Source: Sulfitobacter sp. DSM 110093
GTDB taxonomy: Bacteria; Pseudomonadota; Alphaproteobacteria; Rhodobacterales; Rhodobacteraceae
DNA length: 64,000 nucleotides
Direction of reading: 5' to 3'
NCBI RefSeq assembly: GCF_022788715.1
Contig: NZ_CP085167.1
Location: 248,001-312,000, forward strand
The translations under genes were made by a program, and so were the position numbers. The notes under the pieces are model-generated. The model searched no databases. It was not told where the DNA came from and worked only from the letters and a program-made list of their open reading frames with translations. Numbering within the stretch: position 1 is the stretch's first letter; every line of letters begins with the position of its first letter. This document shows, in pieces, positions 1 through 9,109 of this stretch.

Positions 1-287
1 GCGGCGAGGGAGGCTTCGATCGTTTGCATGGCGATGAAGTTTAGGCCGAGGTAGACTGCGTTTTGCAAAACGCCAAAAACGATCGTGGCACGCCATTGCG
101 CGGGGGTAAGGCGCCAGCTTTGGCCCAAGGCCAGGGCGATGCCGACACCGATGAGGCCAGAGATTAGGTAGCGGAGGGAAAGGGCCAGTAGCGGCGAGGC
201 GTCCATGACGATGATACGCGCCGAGGTGAAGGCCGAAGACCACATCACGGCAAAGGCCAAGCCCATGAGAATTGCGCGTATGTCCAC
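1..287 (-). CDS. DMT/EamA-family membrane transporter, N-terminal part (cut by window edge)
   Basis: The minus strand encodes about 95 residues running off the window start without a stop. The N-terminus has alternating hydrophobic stretches and small-residue motifs (VMWSSAFTSARI near residues 15-26, a second helix containing LRYLISGLIGVGIALALG) typical of EamA/DMT 10-TM exporters, whose first helix often carries WSS or WGS. The GTG at 285-287 is preferred because AGGGGG lies seven bases upstream; an ATG seven codons later is the alternative. These proteins move amino acids or small metabolites across the inner membrane, but the substrate cannot be read from this fragment. Confidence 0.7.
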   Translation of the reverse strand, partial: MDIRAILMGLAFAVMWSSAFTSARIIVMDASPLLALSLRYLISGLIGVGIALALGQSWRLTPAQWRATIVFGVLQNAVYLGLNFIAMQTIEASLA

Positions 288-417
288 GAAAATGCCCCCT
301 GTTCTGAACTTGCTAAGCAATGGCGGGTTTGAAGAAGGAGAACAAGGTGGGAAGAAGGTAGAAAATACCACCAAGCCAGGAAACAAGGCGCAGGCGCCTT
401 CACTCATCATCTTCCAA

Positions 418-447
418 CGAAAAAGGGCCGCCCGAAGGCGACCCTTT
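418..447 (-). terminator. Intrinsic terminator of the HU gene
   Basis: On the minus strand an 11-bp stem (AAAGGGTCGCC paired with GGCGGCCCTTT, one G-T pair) closes a TTCG tetraloop and runs into TTTTT. It lies about 20 bases past the HU stop codon, the expected place for that gene's terminator. Confidence 0.8.
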
Positions 448-468
448 CGCGAACATTCAGCCCAAGGC

Positions 469-756
469 TTACTCGTTCACGCTGTCCTTCAGTGCCTTCG
501 CGATGGTCATCTTGACCACTTTGTCGGCGTCTTTTTTGAACTGCTCGCCAGTGGCGGGGTTGCGGACCATCCGCTCGGGGCGCTCACGGCAATAGATTTT
601 GCCAACGCCCGGCAGGGTCACGGCACCGCCGGCGGACACTTCACGGGTGATCAGGTTGCAAACGGCGTCGAGCGCTGCGCCTGCGGATTTCTTGTCGGTG
701 TCCATCTCTTCTGCCAGAGCAGCAACGAGCTGGGTCTTGGTCATCGGTTTTGCCAT
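469..756 (-). CDS. HU-family nucleoid-associated DNA-binding protein
   Basis: A 95-residue protein, the usual HU/IHF size. It begins MAKPMTKTQLVAAL, has the helical dimerisation part up to about residue 45, the GVGKIYCRERPERMVRNPATGE beta-arm region (about 50-75, with the conserved RNP turn at the DNA-intercalating tip) and the C-terminal AKALKDSV helix. The start at 756 is chosen over an ATG 72 bases upstream because AAGGAG sits just before it and the family begins here. It binds and bends DNA in the nucleoid. It is monocistronic, with its own candidate promoter (802-830) and terminator (418-447). The exact paralogue (HupA or HupB type) is not decided. Confidence 0.92.
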   Translation of the reverse strand: MAKPMTKTQLVAALAEEMDTDKKSAGAALDAVCNLITREVSAGGAVTLPGVGKIYCRERPERMVRNPATGEQFKKDADKVVKMTIAKALKDSVNE

Positions 757-801
757 TTTATTCTCCTTAGACTGCCCGCGTTTTAGGGCCTCATGGCCGG
801 A

Positions 802-830
802 ATGTAACGGTATGTTGTGGGATAACACAA
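802..830 (-). promoter_or_regulatory. Candidate promoter of the HU gene, with overlapping inverted repeat
   Basis: On the minus strand TTGTGT and TTACAT are separated by exactly 17 bases, 46 bases upstream of the HU start codon. The -35-like box overlaps a perfect inverted repeat GTTGTG-N6-CACAAC (814-831 on the plus strand), which could be an operator. Assigned by pattern only. Confidence 0.35.
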
Positions 831-883
831 CGAATTGTGGCGCTCTAAACGCGAAAACATGCGATTTTCCGCTGTTTTTAGCC

Positions 884-2347
884 TTACAGGAACGCAGTTT
901 CGTCGAAGGAACGCAATTTTCGGCTGTGAATTCTCTCTAGCGGCATGCGGCGCAACAGTTCCATCGCGCGAATGCCGATCATCAAATGCCGTGCAACCTG
1001 CGATTTATAGAAATCCGAGGCCATTCCGGGCAGTTTCAACTCGCCATGAAGCGGCTTGTCAGAAACGCAGAGCAGCGTGCCGTAGGGAACGCGGAAACGG
1101 TAGCCATTGGCGGCGATGGTCGCACTTTCCATATCCAGCGCGACGGCGCGGGACTGGCTAAGGCGTTGCACCGGGCCGGATTGATCGCGCAATTCCCAGT
1201 TGCGGTTGTCGATCGTGGCGACCGTGCCGGTGCGCATGATGCGTTTCAGCTCATAGCCTTCGAGCTGGGTGACCTGCGCCACCGACTGCTCTAGCGCGAT
1301 CTGAATTTCGGCCAGCGCCGGGATCGGCACCCAGACCGGCAGATCGTCGTCGAGCACGTGGTCCTCGCGCAGGTAGCCATGCGCCAGTACGAAGTCGCCC
1401 AAAGCCTGCGTATTACGGAGACCGGCGCAGTGGCCGACCATCAGCCACGCATGGGGGCGCAGCACGGCGATATGATCGGTCGCTGTTTTGGCGTTGGATG
1501 GGCCGACACCGATGTTGACCAGCGTGATCCCAGAGCCATCCGCACGTTTCAGGTGATAGGTCGGCATCTGCGGGGTTTTCAGCGTCTCGGGTAGAGGCGC
1601 ATCGGGGTCGCTGATCTCGGCATTGCCGGTTGAGACGAACGACGTGTAGCCGCTCTCCGGGTCGCGCAGCATGGTCCGGGCGTATTGCTCGAACTCTGTC
1701 ACATAGAACTGGTAGTTCGTGAAAAGAACATGGGTCTGAAAATGCTCTGGATCGGTGGCGGTGTAATGCGCTAGCCGAGCGAGCGAGTAGTCGACACGCT
1801 GCGCCGTAAAGGGCGCAAGCGGGCGCACATCATCTTCGGGAACATAGGTGCCATTTACGATATCGTCGTTGGTGGTGCTCAGATCCGGCACGTCAAAGAC
1901 ATCGCGCAGGGTGAAATCGGCGGCACCCTCTTGCGGCACATTCATGGCATTATCGCCGCCCATGGCGAAATGCACCGGGATCGGCGTGCTAGAGGGGCCG
2001 ATAATCACCGGTTGGTCGTGGTTTTCAATAAGCAGCCCAATCTGCTGGATCAGGTAATTCCGAAACAGATCAGGCCGTGTGATCGTCGCGGAAAAACTGC
2101 CGGGAGAGGAGACATGGCCAAAAGAGAGCCGCGTATCGACATGGGCATAGGAGGAAGTGCGAAAACGCACTTCGGGATAGAAGGCGCGAATGCGGGCCTC
2201 GGGAGCCGTGGTCTGCATTGCTTTGGCAAAGCCATCGCGCAGGAACTGGGTGGCGTTGGTGTACAGTTCGGTCAGCCGGTCCACGGCGGCGGTGGCATCG
2301 CGAAACTCTTCGGGGTTCGGGGTGTCCGGTGTCAGGATTGTGGTCAT
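884..2347 (-). CDS. amn: AMP nucleosidase
   Basis: A 487-residue protein, close to the E. coli Amn length (484). It cleaves AMP to adenine and ribose 5-phosphate in the cytoplasm. The N-terminal roughly 170 residues match the Amn-specific domain, and the C-terminal half is the purine phosphorylase-like fold, seen in the LVNIGVGPSNAKTATDH and VGHCAGLRNTQALGDF motifs (about 275-320) and the ALDMESATIAANGYRFRVP stretch near 405-425. Its ATG overlaps the stop of the upstream adenine deaminase gene (ATGA), so the two should be translated together and act in sequence: AMP to adenine to hypoxanthine. Confidence 0.93.
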   Translation of the reverse strand: MTTILTPDTPNPEEFRDATAAVDRLTELYTNATQFLRDGFAKAMQTTAPEARIRAFYPEVRFRTSSYAHVDTRLSFGHVSSPGSFSATITRPDLFRNYLIQQIGLLIENHDQPVIIGPSSTPIPVHFAMGGDNAMNVPQEGAADFTLRDVFDVPDLSTTNDDIVNGTYVPEDDVRPLAPFTAQRVDYSLARLAHYTATDPEHFQTHVLFTNYQFYVTEFEQYARTMLRDPESGYTSFVSTGNAEISDPDAPLPETLKTPQMPTYHLKRADGSGITLVNIGVGPSNAKTATDHIAVLRPHAWLMVGHCAGLRNTQALGDFVLAHGYLREDHVLDDDLPVWVPIPALAEIQIALEQSVAQVTQLEGYELKRIMRTGTVATIDNRNWELRDQSGPVQRLSQSRAVALDMESATIAANGYRFRVPYGTLLCVSDKPLHGELKLPGMASDFYKSQVARHLMIGIRAMELLRRMPLERIHSRKLRSFDETAFL

Positions 2348-4146
2348 GTTTGCGGCTCTAACAATGGGATGATTTCAAATTTCTGCACATCGACCAGCCC
2401 AAGGTCCGAGATCCGCAATTCTGGGATCACCACAAGGGCCAAGAGAGAGTGCTGCATATAGGCGTTGTTCAGTTTGCAGCCGCAGTCGATCATCGCCTGC
2501 ACGAGGGCTTCGGCATCGGCGGCCACCTCAGCGGCGGGGCGATCTGACATCAATCCGGCGATAGGGAGGGCGACAAGCGCCAATTCTTCGCCGTCGCGGA
2601 AGATCGTGATGCCGCCGCCAACCTCCCGCAGCCGGTTGGCGGCCAGCGCCATTTGTTCGGCATCAGTTCCCACGACAATCATATGGTGGCTGTCATGCGC
2701 CACGGTAGAGGCCATCGCCATGCGCCCCTCGTAGCCAAAGCCCGAGACGAAAGCGTTGGTGACTGTGCCGGTGGCGCGGTGGCGTTCGACCAGCGCGATC
2801 TGGCAGACCTCGCCCGTGGCCTGCACCCGGCCTTCGGTGACCGGCAGTTCAAACTTCAACGCACGTGTTGGCGCTTGGTTTTCGACCACGCCGATGACAT
2901 TGGCCGTGACGGCGTTTGCGCCTTCGGGGGCGGGGATGTCGAAGGCATCGGCGCTTAGGTCGCGGGCCATATTGACGGTGCTGCGTGCCATATCGGGCCA
3001 GTCGTAATGCGGGCAATCGACTCGGCATTCGCCGTCTTCCGCGACAACCTCGCCACGGGCAATGACCATTTCGACGGGCAGTGTCTTAAGGTCCGACGAC
3101 AGGATCACATCCGCACGGCGGCCCGGTGTCAGCGAACCGATCTCGCGCTCTAGCCCGAAATGTGTTGCAGTGTTGATCGTTGCCATTTGCAGCGCGACCA
3201 GAGGGTCGCAGCCGCAGTCGATGGCATGGCGGACCACGCGGTTCATATGCCCTTCATTGGTGATGGTGCCGGAGTGGCTGTCATCGGTGCAGAGGATCAT
3301 ATTGCGCGGGTCGAGGCCCTTTTCGGTTATCGCGGTGATTTGGGTTTTCACGTCATACCACGCGCTCCCCAGCCGGATCATCGATCGCATCCCCTGCCGC
3401 ATCCGCGCCACTGCGTCGGCTTCGCAGGTGCCTTCGTGGTCATCCGCCGGGCCACCAGCGACATAGGCGGCAAAGGCGGGGCCGAGGTCGGGGGAGGCAT
3501 AATGCCCGCCGACGGTCTTGTTCGCGCGTTGCGTCGCTGCAATCTCGGCCAGCATTTGCGGGTCGGCATTGCTGACACCGGGGAAATTCATCATCTCGCC
3601 CAAGCCGATAATACCGGGCCATGCCATCGCTTCGGCCACATCCTCGGCGGTGATCTCAAAGCCTGTCGTCTCCAGCCCCGGCGCAGAAGGCGCGCAGGAG
3701 GGCATCTGGGTGAAGATGTTGATGGGCTGCATCAGCGCTTCGTCATGCATCATGCGCACGCCGTTCAGGCCCAGCACATTGGCGATCTCATGTGGGTCAG
3801 TGAAGGCCGAGGTCGTGCCATGCGGGATCACGGCGCGGGCGAACTCGGCTGGGGTGAGCATGGTGGATTCAATATGCATATGCCCGTCACAGAGTCCGGG
3901 GACCATATAGCGGCCCTTTGCCTCGATGATCTGGGTGTTGTCGCCACGGCAATGGCTGGCATCCGGTCCGACAAAGGCGATGCGCCCGGCGGCAATGGCG
4001 ATGTCATGATCGGGCAGGCATTCGCGGGTGTGCACATTTACCCAGATGCCCCCGGTGATGATCGTGTCAGCGGGGCGCCGTCCGGCGGCGACTTCGACCA
4101 ATTGCGCGGCCACATCGGGCCAAGAGGGGAATGTTTTATCTGTCAT
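2344..4146 (-). CDS. ade: Adenine deaminase (metal-dependent amidohydrolase)
   Basis: A protein of 600 residues from the ATG at 4146; another ATG lies five codons upstream (4161) and neither has a strong ribosome site. It deaminates adenine to hypoxanthine and ammonia. The amidohydrolase metal motif CDGHMHIES is at about 87-94 (H89, H91), the adenine-deaminase signature CTDDSHSGTITNEGH is near 285, and the C-terminal Adenine_deam_C domain covers about 420-595. The length fits bacterial Ade/AdeC (about 580-600). It is the first gene of a two-gene operon with amn and uses the adenine that enzyme releases. Confidence 0.93.
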   Translation of the reverse strand: MTDKTFPSWPDVAAQLVEVAAGRRPADTIITGGIWVNVHTRECLPDHDIAIAAGRIAFVGPDASHCRGDNTQIIEAKGRYMVPGLCDGHMHIESTMLTPAEFARAVIPHGTTSAFTDPHEIANVLGLNGVRMMHDEALMQPINIFTQMPSCAPSAPGLETTGFEITAEDVAEAMAWPGIIGLGEMMNFPGVSNADPQMLAEIAATQRANKTVGGHYASPDLGPAFAAYVAGGPADDHEGTCEADAVARMRQGMRSMIRLGSAWYDVKTQITAITEKGLDPRNMILCTDDSHSGTITNEGHMNRVVRHAIDCGCDPLVALQMATINTATHFGLEREIGSLTPGRRADVILSSDLKTLPVEMVIARGEVVAEDGECRVDCPHYDWPDMARSTVNMARDLSADAFDIPAPEGANAVTANVIGVVENQAPTRALKFELPVTEGRVQATGEVCQIALVERHRATGTVTNAFVSGFGYEGRMAMASTVAHDSHHMIVVGTDAEQMALAANRLREVGGGITIFRDGEELALVALPIAGLMSDRPAAEVAADAEALVQAMIDCGCKLNNAYMQHSLLALVVIPELRISDLGLVDVQKFEIIPLLEPQT

Positions 4147-4269
4147 GGCCAAAGGTGACATAGGGGCGGGGGAGGTTCAAGCAGGCGGGCATGATGAAAA
4201 GGCGCGACATGTTGCCAGAGCGCGACGCATGGGGCTAACTGTGGACCAAGGTAATGACGGGACGGTCGG

Positions 4270-5514
4270 ATGAATTTTCTCTTTGTGCATCAGAACATGC
4301 CCGGTCAGTACCGGGAATTGCTGCAATGGTTGGCCCAAGCGGGCGGCCATCGCATTTATTTCCTCACCCAACGTCAAAACGCGCCAAAGCTTTCGGGGGT
4401 CGAAACCCGTGTCTACCGTTCGCATCATCGGCCGGATGCCAAAGCCTACGGTCTGTCAACCGTCTGGGAAGAGGCCGCAGGCAATGGATTTGGGGCGGTC
4501 ATGGCCGCGCAGCAGATCGAAGAAAAAGAAGGCTTTCGTCCCGATATCATCATCGGCCATATCGGCTGGGGGGAGTTGAGCTTTTTCAAACAGCTTTGGC
4601 ACGATGTGCCGATCATCGGCTATTTCGAATATTACTATAACATGACCGGCGGCATGGTGGGGTTTGACCCTGCCGAGAAAATCTCGGCCCATGCGCCCTA
4701 TCTGAACCACGCGCGCAACCTTGTGCCGCTGGCGAATATAGAAACCGTCGATCTGGGCCATTGCCCGACCTATTGGCAGCGTGATCGTTTCCCGGAAAGC
4801 TTTCATCGCAAGCTGTATGTCTGTCACGATGGTATCCGCACCGATCAGTTGCTACCGGACCCGGATGTCAGTTTAAGGCTGGGGCGCTTGGCGCAACCGG
4901 TGACGCGCGACGATGAGATTGTGACCTATGTGGCGCGCAATTTGGAAAAGACGCGGGGCTTTCACACGATGATGCGTGCCTTGCCGCGTATCCTGCGCGA
5001 GCGACCGAATGCGCGGGTGGTGATCGTCGGCGGCAATGAGGTGTCCTATGGGAAGCAAAGCGACCACCCCGGCGGGCTGCGCGGAGAGATGGCAACGGAA
5101 CTGGGCGATACCGTCGATTGGGAGCGGGTGCATTTCGTGGGCAAAGTGCCTTACCCTGATTTCATGAAGCTTGTGCAGATCAGTCGCTGCCACATCTACC
5201 TGACGATGCCCTTTGTGCTGTCATGGTCGCTGCTAGAATCCATGTCGATGCAAGCGACGATTGTCGCCGCGGATGTGGCCCCGGTACGCGAAGCGGTGAC
5301 CCATGGAGAGACCGGGCTTTTGGTGGATTTCTTTGATCCTGATGCCTTGGCCGCGCAGGTGGTCGATGTGTTGGCCAATCCTCAGGACCATGCGCATCTT
5401 GGTCCGGCTGCACGGACGCATGTGGTCGAAAATTATGATTTTCTGACCTGCTGCCTGCCCGAGCACCTTGCGCAGATCAACGCGCTGGTACCCGAGGACA
5501 AGCAGATCATCTGA
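4270..5514 (+). CDS. Glycosyltransferase, GT4-type fold
   Basis: A 414-residue protein starting MNFLFVHQNMPGQYREL, an N-terminal Rossmann half in the GT-B fold. The C-terminal half has the sugar-nucleotide region: NLEKTRGFHTMMRALP (about 220), VVIVGGNEVSYG (about 255) and the E-x7-E-like WSLLESMSMQATIVAADVAPVREAV (about 318-345). It probably transfers a sugar from a nucleotide donor to a cell-surface polysaccharide or lipid. It is divergent from ade and converges on the Wza-like remnant eight bases away, so it may belong to the same damaged exopolysaccharide locus. The acceptor is unknown. Confidence 0.8.
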   Translation: MNFLFVHQNMPGQYRELLQWLAQAGGHRIYFLTQRQNAPKLSGVETRVYRSHHRPDAKAYGLSTVWEEAAGNGFGAVMAAQQIEEKEGFRPDIIIGHIGWGELSFFKQLWHDVPIIGYFEYYYNMTGGMVGFDPAEKISAHAPYLNHARNLVPLANIETVDLGHCPTYWQRDRFPESFHRKLYVCHDGIRTDQLLPDPDVSLRLGRLAQPVTRDDEIVTYVARNLEKTRGFHTMMRALPRILRERPNARVVIVGGNEVSYGKQSDHPGGLRGEMATELGDTVDWERVHFVGKVPYPDFMKLVQISRCHIYLTMPFVLSWSLLESMSMQATIVAADVAPVREAVTHGETGLLVDFFDPDALAAQVVDVLANPQDHAHLGPAARTHVVENYDFLTCCLPEHLAQINALVPEDKQII

Positions 5515-5522
5515 GCTTAGAT

Positions 5523-6002
5523 TCAGAGATTTCCGGCTGTGTTCACAAGGCCAAAGACCGATCCGACGATGCCTAGAATGGTGCGTGTATCGGATAGCGG
5601 TGTCTCGGTCGCCAGTACCAGATCGCCGGATTGAATATGAAAATTTCGGGCCGAGAAAAGCCCGTCAGAACTTGTCAGATCAAGCGTGAAAACAACCCGC
5701 GTGCGGCGTGGGCCGCGCACGCCGGCACTGACCGCGCTGGCAGGGTATTCGCGCAGGATCAAGATGCCCTCGGGGTCGGCACGGGAATCGTTCACGCCCC
5801 CAATGATCGCTAGCGCATCCAGCGCCGAGACATCATCGCGGTTAAAGGGAAACTGTGCCTCGCTCCCTGCGGCACCCAGCGACAGGAAATAACGCCGATC
5901 TTTCTCGACGATCAGTTTGTCACCGCCGATCAGGCGTGTGTCGAGGCTTGGGTTCTCATAAAGCCGATCAATGGAGGATGCGCTTTTGGCCGTGGCCGGC
6001 AT
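5523..6002 (-). pseudogene. Wza/KpsD-like polysaccharide export protein, C-terminal remnant
   Basis: 159 residues match only the rear of polysaccharide export (Poly_export/SLBB) proteins: a DTRLIGGDKLIVEKD segment, the SLGAAGSEAQFPF segment of an SLBB repeat, LDALAIIGGVNDSRADPEG and a short hydrophobic tail (TILGIVGSVFGLVNTAGN). Family members are typically about 350-400 residues with a signal peptide and an N-terminal Poly_export domain. Neither is present, and in-frame upstream sequence soon reaches a TAG. The recognisable homology stops where the divergent yjbH remnant begins. It is called a pseudogene by inference; a short expressed protein cannot be excluded. Confidence 0.65.
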
Positions 6003-6897
6003 TGGAGAGGCGGCACCGCGCCTGCCGGATGCTCTAGAGAATGATGACCTCTATCCCGATTTCGCTTGGTCCATCGGCCCCTATGTATCCCCCAGCTATT
6101 TCGACCCGGAAGAGCCGGTTCGCCTTGATGGCGGCATAGAGGCCACGGCGGCCTATCGACCTGCACCGGGTTGGACGATCGCGGGCGGGCTAAAGCATCG
6201 CTTGTTTGGCAATGTCGGCGATAAATCCCAAGACAGCAATTCCGTTCTGCCACATGTTCGCACCGATGGGCCGCGCTATGCGAATGAAGGCGAGACATTC
6301 ATCGACAACGCCTATGTAAGCAAGCAATGGAAGGCCGGAAACGATCTCTATGCGCGGGTCTCAGCGGGCTATCTAGAGCGGATGTTCGGCGGCGTCTCGG
6401 CTGAGCTTTTGTGGAAGCCGGTGAGCAGCAACCTCGCCCTTGGGGTTGAAGCAAACTACGTGAAGCAACGCGACTATGATGGCGGTTTGGGTTTTCTCGA
6501 CTACAGCGTCGCGACGGGCCATGTTTCGGCCTATTACGAGATGGGCAGCGGCTATCACGGGCAGTTGGACGTAGGCCGCTATCTGGCAGGGGACGTCGGC
6601 GCGACGGTCACCCTGACGCGCGAATTCGCCAACGGCTGGAAGGTCGGCGGGTTCTTCACCATCACGGATGTTTCGGCTGATGATTTCGGCGAAGGCTCCT
6701 TTGACAAAGGGATCAACCTGACGATCCCAATCGGTTGGTTCCTTGGCGAACCGGACAAGCGCAGCGTTTCGACCACGATCCGGCCCATCCAACGCGATGG
6801 CGGGGCGCGGCTTGAAGTGCCGGGTCGTTTGTATGAACAGGTGCGCAGTGGCCACCGCAACGCATTAGAAGATCAATGGTCGAGGGTCTGGGAATGA
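5971..6897 (+). pseudogene. YjbH-like exopolysaccharide outer-membrane protein, C-terminal part only
   Basis: 308 residues match the C-terminal half of YjbH-domain proteins. They open with DLYPDFAWSIGPYVSPSYFDPEEPVR and continue through GLKHRLFGN, SVLPHVRTDGPRY, LYARVSAGYLERMFGGVSAELLWKPV and the FDKGINLTIPIGWFLG end, which look like beta strands of an outer-membrane barrel. Full YjbH proteins are about 700 residues with a signal peptide. Here the first half and the export signal are missing and a TAA sits in frame just upstream of the start. It overlaps the yjbF start by ATGA, so the original order yjbH-yjbF is kept at this end. It shares its truncation point with the opposite-strand Wza-like remnant. 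Confidence 0.65.
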
Positions 6898-7592
6898 AGC
6901 ATCTTGCAACCGGCCTTCTTCTGATCGCCAGCCTTGCTTTGACCGCCTGTGCCGGTGGCGGGCGCGAAGCGGAACGCAGCCCGTTGTTCAGCGCGGGCAG
7001 CACGCTGTTCACCATTCTCAAGGCCCGCACGGGGCCAGAGGCACCCGCCAAGGGCAAGGTCACCGTGACCCGTGCGTTGCTCGACAAAACGCCCGGCGCG
7101 GTGTTGCAGGTGGTGCCGGAAAAGACGGGGTTGCAAGACTTCCTCCAGCGGGTTGCTCAGCGATCCGATGGCACACCGGGCACGGTCGAAGTCTGGCAAT
7201 CGTCCGATCAGATACAGGTCATTCTGCGGGAAGGCGTTTTGGTGGGCACCAAGGGGCTGGGCGGTGACATGCGTTCTGCTGAGGCTCAGACGGTGATCGC
7301 GGCGCGCGACGGACAGGGCGGCGGGGGCGAACGGCTGATTACGCTTGCGCGGCTGGATGGCACGGCGCAGACGGTGCCCTTTGCTTGCGATGTGACGCAT
7401 CTGGGGTCCGAGACGATCCAGATCGTGGATCGGCGCCTGTCGGCCCGTCACTTCCGCGAAGACTGCGCCTATGGCGAGACCACCTTTAGCAATGACTATT
7501 GGGTAGAGGCTGGCACAGGCAAAATCCGCCGCTCGCGGCAATGGGCCGGGCCGCAGTTTGGCTATATGGCGATTGATCTGTTGAAAGATTAA
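6894..7592 (+). CDS. YjbF-family (GfcB-like) exopolysaccharide lipoprotein
   Basis: 232 residues starting MKHLATGLLLIASLALTACAG, a clear lipoprotein signal with lipobox LTAC. The body has alternating strands with GTPGTVEVWQSSDQIQVILREGVLVGTKGLGGDM (about 85-120) and the C-terminal FSNDYWVEAGTGKIRRSRQW motif of YjbF/GfcB lipoproteins. It should sit in the outer membrane or face the periplasm and assist capsule or exopolysaccharide secretion. GAGGG lies seven bases before the ATG, which overlaps the yjbH remnant stop. Its YjbH partner is truncated, so whether it still has a role is unclear. Confidence 0.8.
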   Translation: MKHLATGLLLIASLALTACAGGGREAERSPLFSAGSTLFTILKARTGPEAPAKGKVTVTRALLDKTPGAVLQVVPEKTGLQDFLQRVAQRSDGTPGTVEVWQSSDQIQVILREGVLVGTKGLGGDMRSAEAQTVIAARDGQGGGGERLITLARLDGTAQTVPFACDVTHLGSETIQIVDRRLSARHFREDCAYGETTFSNDYWVEAGTGKIRRSRQWAGPQFGYMAIDLLKD

Positions 7593-7643
7593 ATTCACCG
7601 CTTGGTGCTTGTGACCAGAGCCCGCGTGGGCCACTTTGACAGC

Positions 7644-8498
7644 ATGGATAAGACGCTTCTTTCACTTGGCCACGGCTACAGCGCCCGCGCATTGGCCGCG
7701 CGGCTGATCCCGCAAGGCTGGCGCATCATTGGGACCACCCGCAGCCCTGAAAAACTGGATGAAATCGCCGCGACCGGTGTGGAGCCTATGCTTTGGCCCG
7801 GCGACGATGTGATCCCGCTTTTGCAGCATGTTCCTAACCTCTTGGTCTCGGCCGGGCCGGGGCCAGAGGGCGACCCGGTGCTGTTGGACCTGCACAATGA
7901 AATCGCCGCCGCCGCCCCCCATCTGCGATGGGTCGGCTATCTGTCGACCACCGGTGTCTACGGCGATCACGGCGGCGATTGGGTGGATGAAAATACACCT
8001 CTCGCCCCCTCAACCCGACGCGGTGCAGCGCGGGTGCAGGCCGAGGCCGCATGGGGCGCGATCCCAGACCTGCCGCTGCATATCTTTCGGCTGGCGGGCA
8101 TCTACGGCCCCGGTCGGGGGCCGTTTGCCAAGGTGCGCAAGGGCACGGCACGGCGGATCATCAAGCAGGGCCAAGTCTTTTCGCGCATCCATGTGGAGGA
8201 TATCGCGCAGGCGCTGGAATTGTCGCTGGCCACGCCGCAACCGGGCGCGGTCTATAACCTTTGTGATGACGATCCCGCCCCGCCGCAGGACGTGATTGGC
8301 CATGCTGCCGACCTCCTGGGCTTGCCGCTGCCTCCGGCTGTGGATTTTGAAGCGGCCGAGATGACCCCCATGGCCCGCAGCTTTTATGCAGAGAGCAAGA
8401 AGGTGCGGAACGATCACGCCAAGGCAGCGTTGGGCTGGCAACCGATCTACACTGATTATCGCTCTGGTCTGGCCGCTCTTTTGGGAGCGGAGGACTGA
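7644..8498 (+). CDS. NAD(P)-binding epimerase-like (YeeZ-type, atypical SDR) protein
   Basis: 284 residues. The N-terminal Rossmann motif is LSLGHGYSARALAARL (about residues 5-20), followed by TTRSP, the VGYLSTTGVYGDHGGDWVDE region (about 98-116) and FRLAGIYGPGRGPFAKVR (about 143-160), as in E. coli YeeZ-like extended or atypical SDRs. The usual YxxxK pair is not seen after the STTGVYG motif (STRRGAARVQAE instead), which is characteristic of the atypical group. The ATG at 7644 is chosen by the N-terminus of the fold; a GTG at 7602 is the alternative. It is probably cytoplasmic and the substrate is unknown. Confidence 0.75.
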   Translation: MDKTLLSLGHGYSARALAARLIPQGWRIIGTTRSPEKLDEIAATGVEPMLWPGDDVIPLLQHVPNLLVSAGPGPEGDPVLLDLHNEIAAAAPHLRWVGYLSTTGVYGDHGGDWVDENTPLAPSTRRGAARVQAEAAWGAIPDLPLHIFRLAGIYGPGRGPFAKVRKGTARRIIKQGQVFSRIHVEDIAQALELSLATPQPGAVYNLCDDDPAPPQDVIGHAADLLGLPLPPAVDFEAAEMTPMARSFYAESKKVRNDHAKAALGWQPIYTDYRSGLAALLGAED

Positions 8499-8512
8499 AC
8501 CCGAGGCTCTGC

Positions 8513-9109
8513 ATGCGTCAAGACGAACACACGTTGGCCCATCTGCTGGACAGCATGGAGCGCGCGGCAGAGAAAGAAGCGGTGTCGATCAACGATGTAC
8601 TGCATGAGATCGGCGACCGCTCAATCACACCGTTGATTTTGATCGTGGCGCTGCTGCTGGTCTCGCCGTTGTCGGGCATTCCCGGCGTGTCTACGATGGC
8701 GGCTCTGATCATCATTCTGCTGGCGGTACAGGCGGTCACCGGGCGGCGCAGGCTTTGGATGCCGAAATTCCTGCTGCGCCGTGAGATTGCCGGCCACCGG
8801 TTAAGCGGTTGCGTGCGGTTTCTGCGCCGTCCCTGCGCCTTTGTTGATGGGCGTTGCAAGCCTCGGCTTCAGTTTCTGACCACGGGGAAAATGCGTTTTA
8901 TCACGCTCGTCATGGTGACGATTATCCCCTTCGGCTGGCCCTTTATGGAGGTGCTTCCGATGATGTCATCGCTGGGTGCTGGCACCGTGGCGCTGCTGGT
9001 TTTCGGCCTTTTCACCCGCGACGGGTTGTTCGTGCTTTTGGGTTATCTCTGCGTGGCGATAACGCTTGCCGCGGGCACCCTGCTGGTGCTGACCGCCGCC
9101 AACAGTTAG
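8513..9109 (+). CDS. ExoD-family membrane protein
   Basis: 198 residues with an acidic cytoplasmic N-terminus, then hydrophobic segments at about 42-60, 62-78, 122-140, 142-160 and 170-192, separated by the [13 protein letters not shown] basic loop. The [27 protein letters not shown] and [14 protein letters not shown] motifs mark the ExoD (exopolysaccharide synthesis) family. In rhizobia ExoD affects exopolysaccharide and alkaline stress; a role here is by family only. It follows the epimerase-like gene closely on the same strand and its stop overlaps that of the convergent dxs by four bases. Confidence 0.82.
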   Translation: MRQDEHTLAHLLDSMERAAEKEAVSINDVLHEIGDRSITPLILIVALLLVSPLSGIPGVSTMAALIIILLAVQAVTGRRRLWMPKFLLRREIAGHRLSGCVRFLRRPCAFVDGRCKPRLQFLTTGKMRFITLVMVTIIPFGWPFMEVLPMMSSLGAGTVALLVFGLFTRDGLFVLLGYLCVAITLAAGTLLVLTAANS

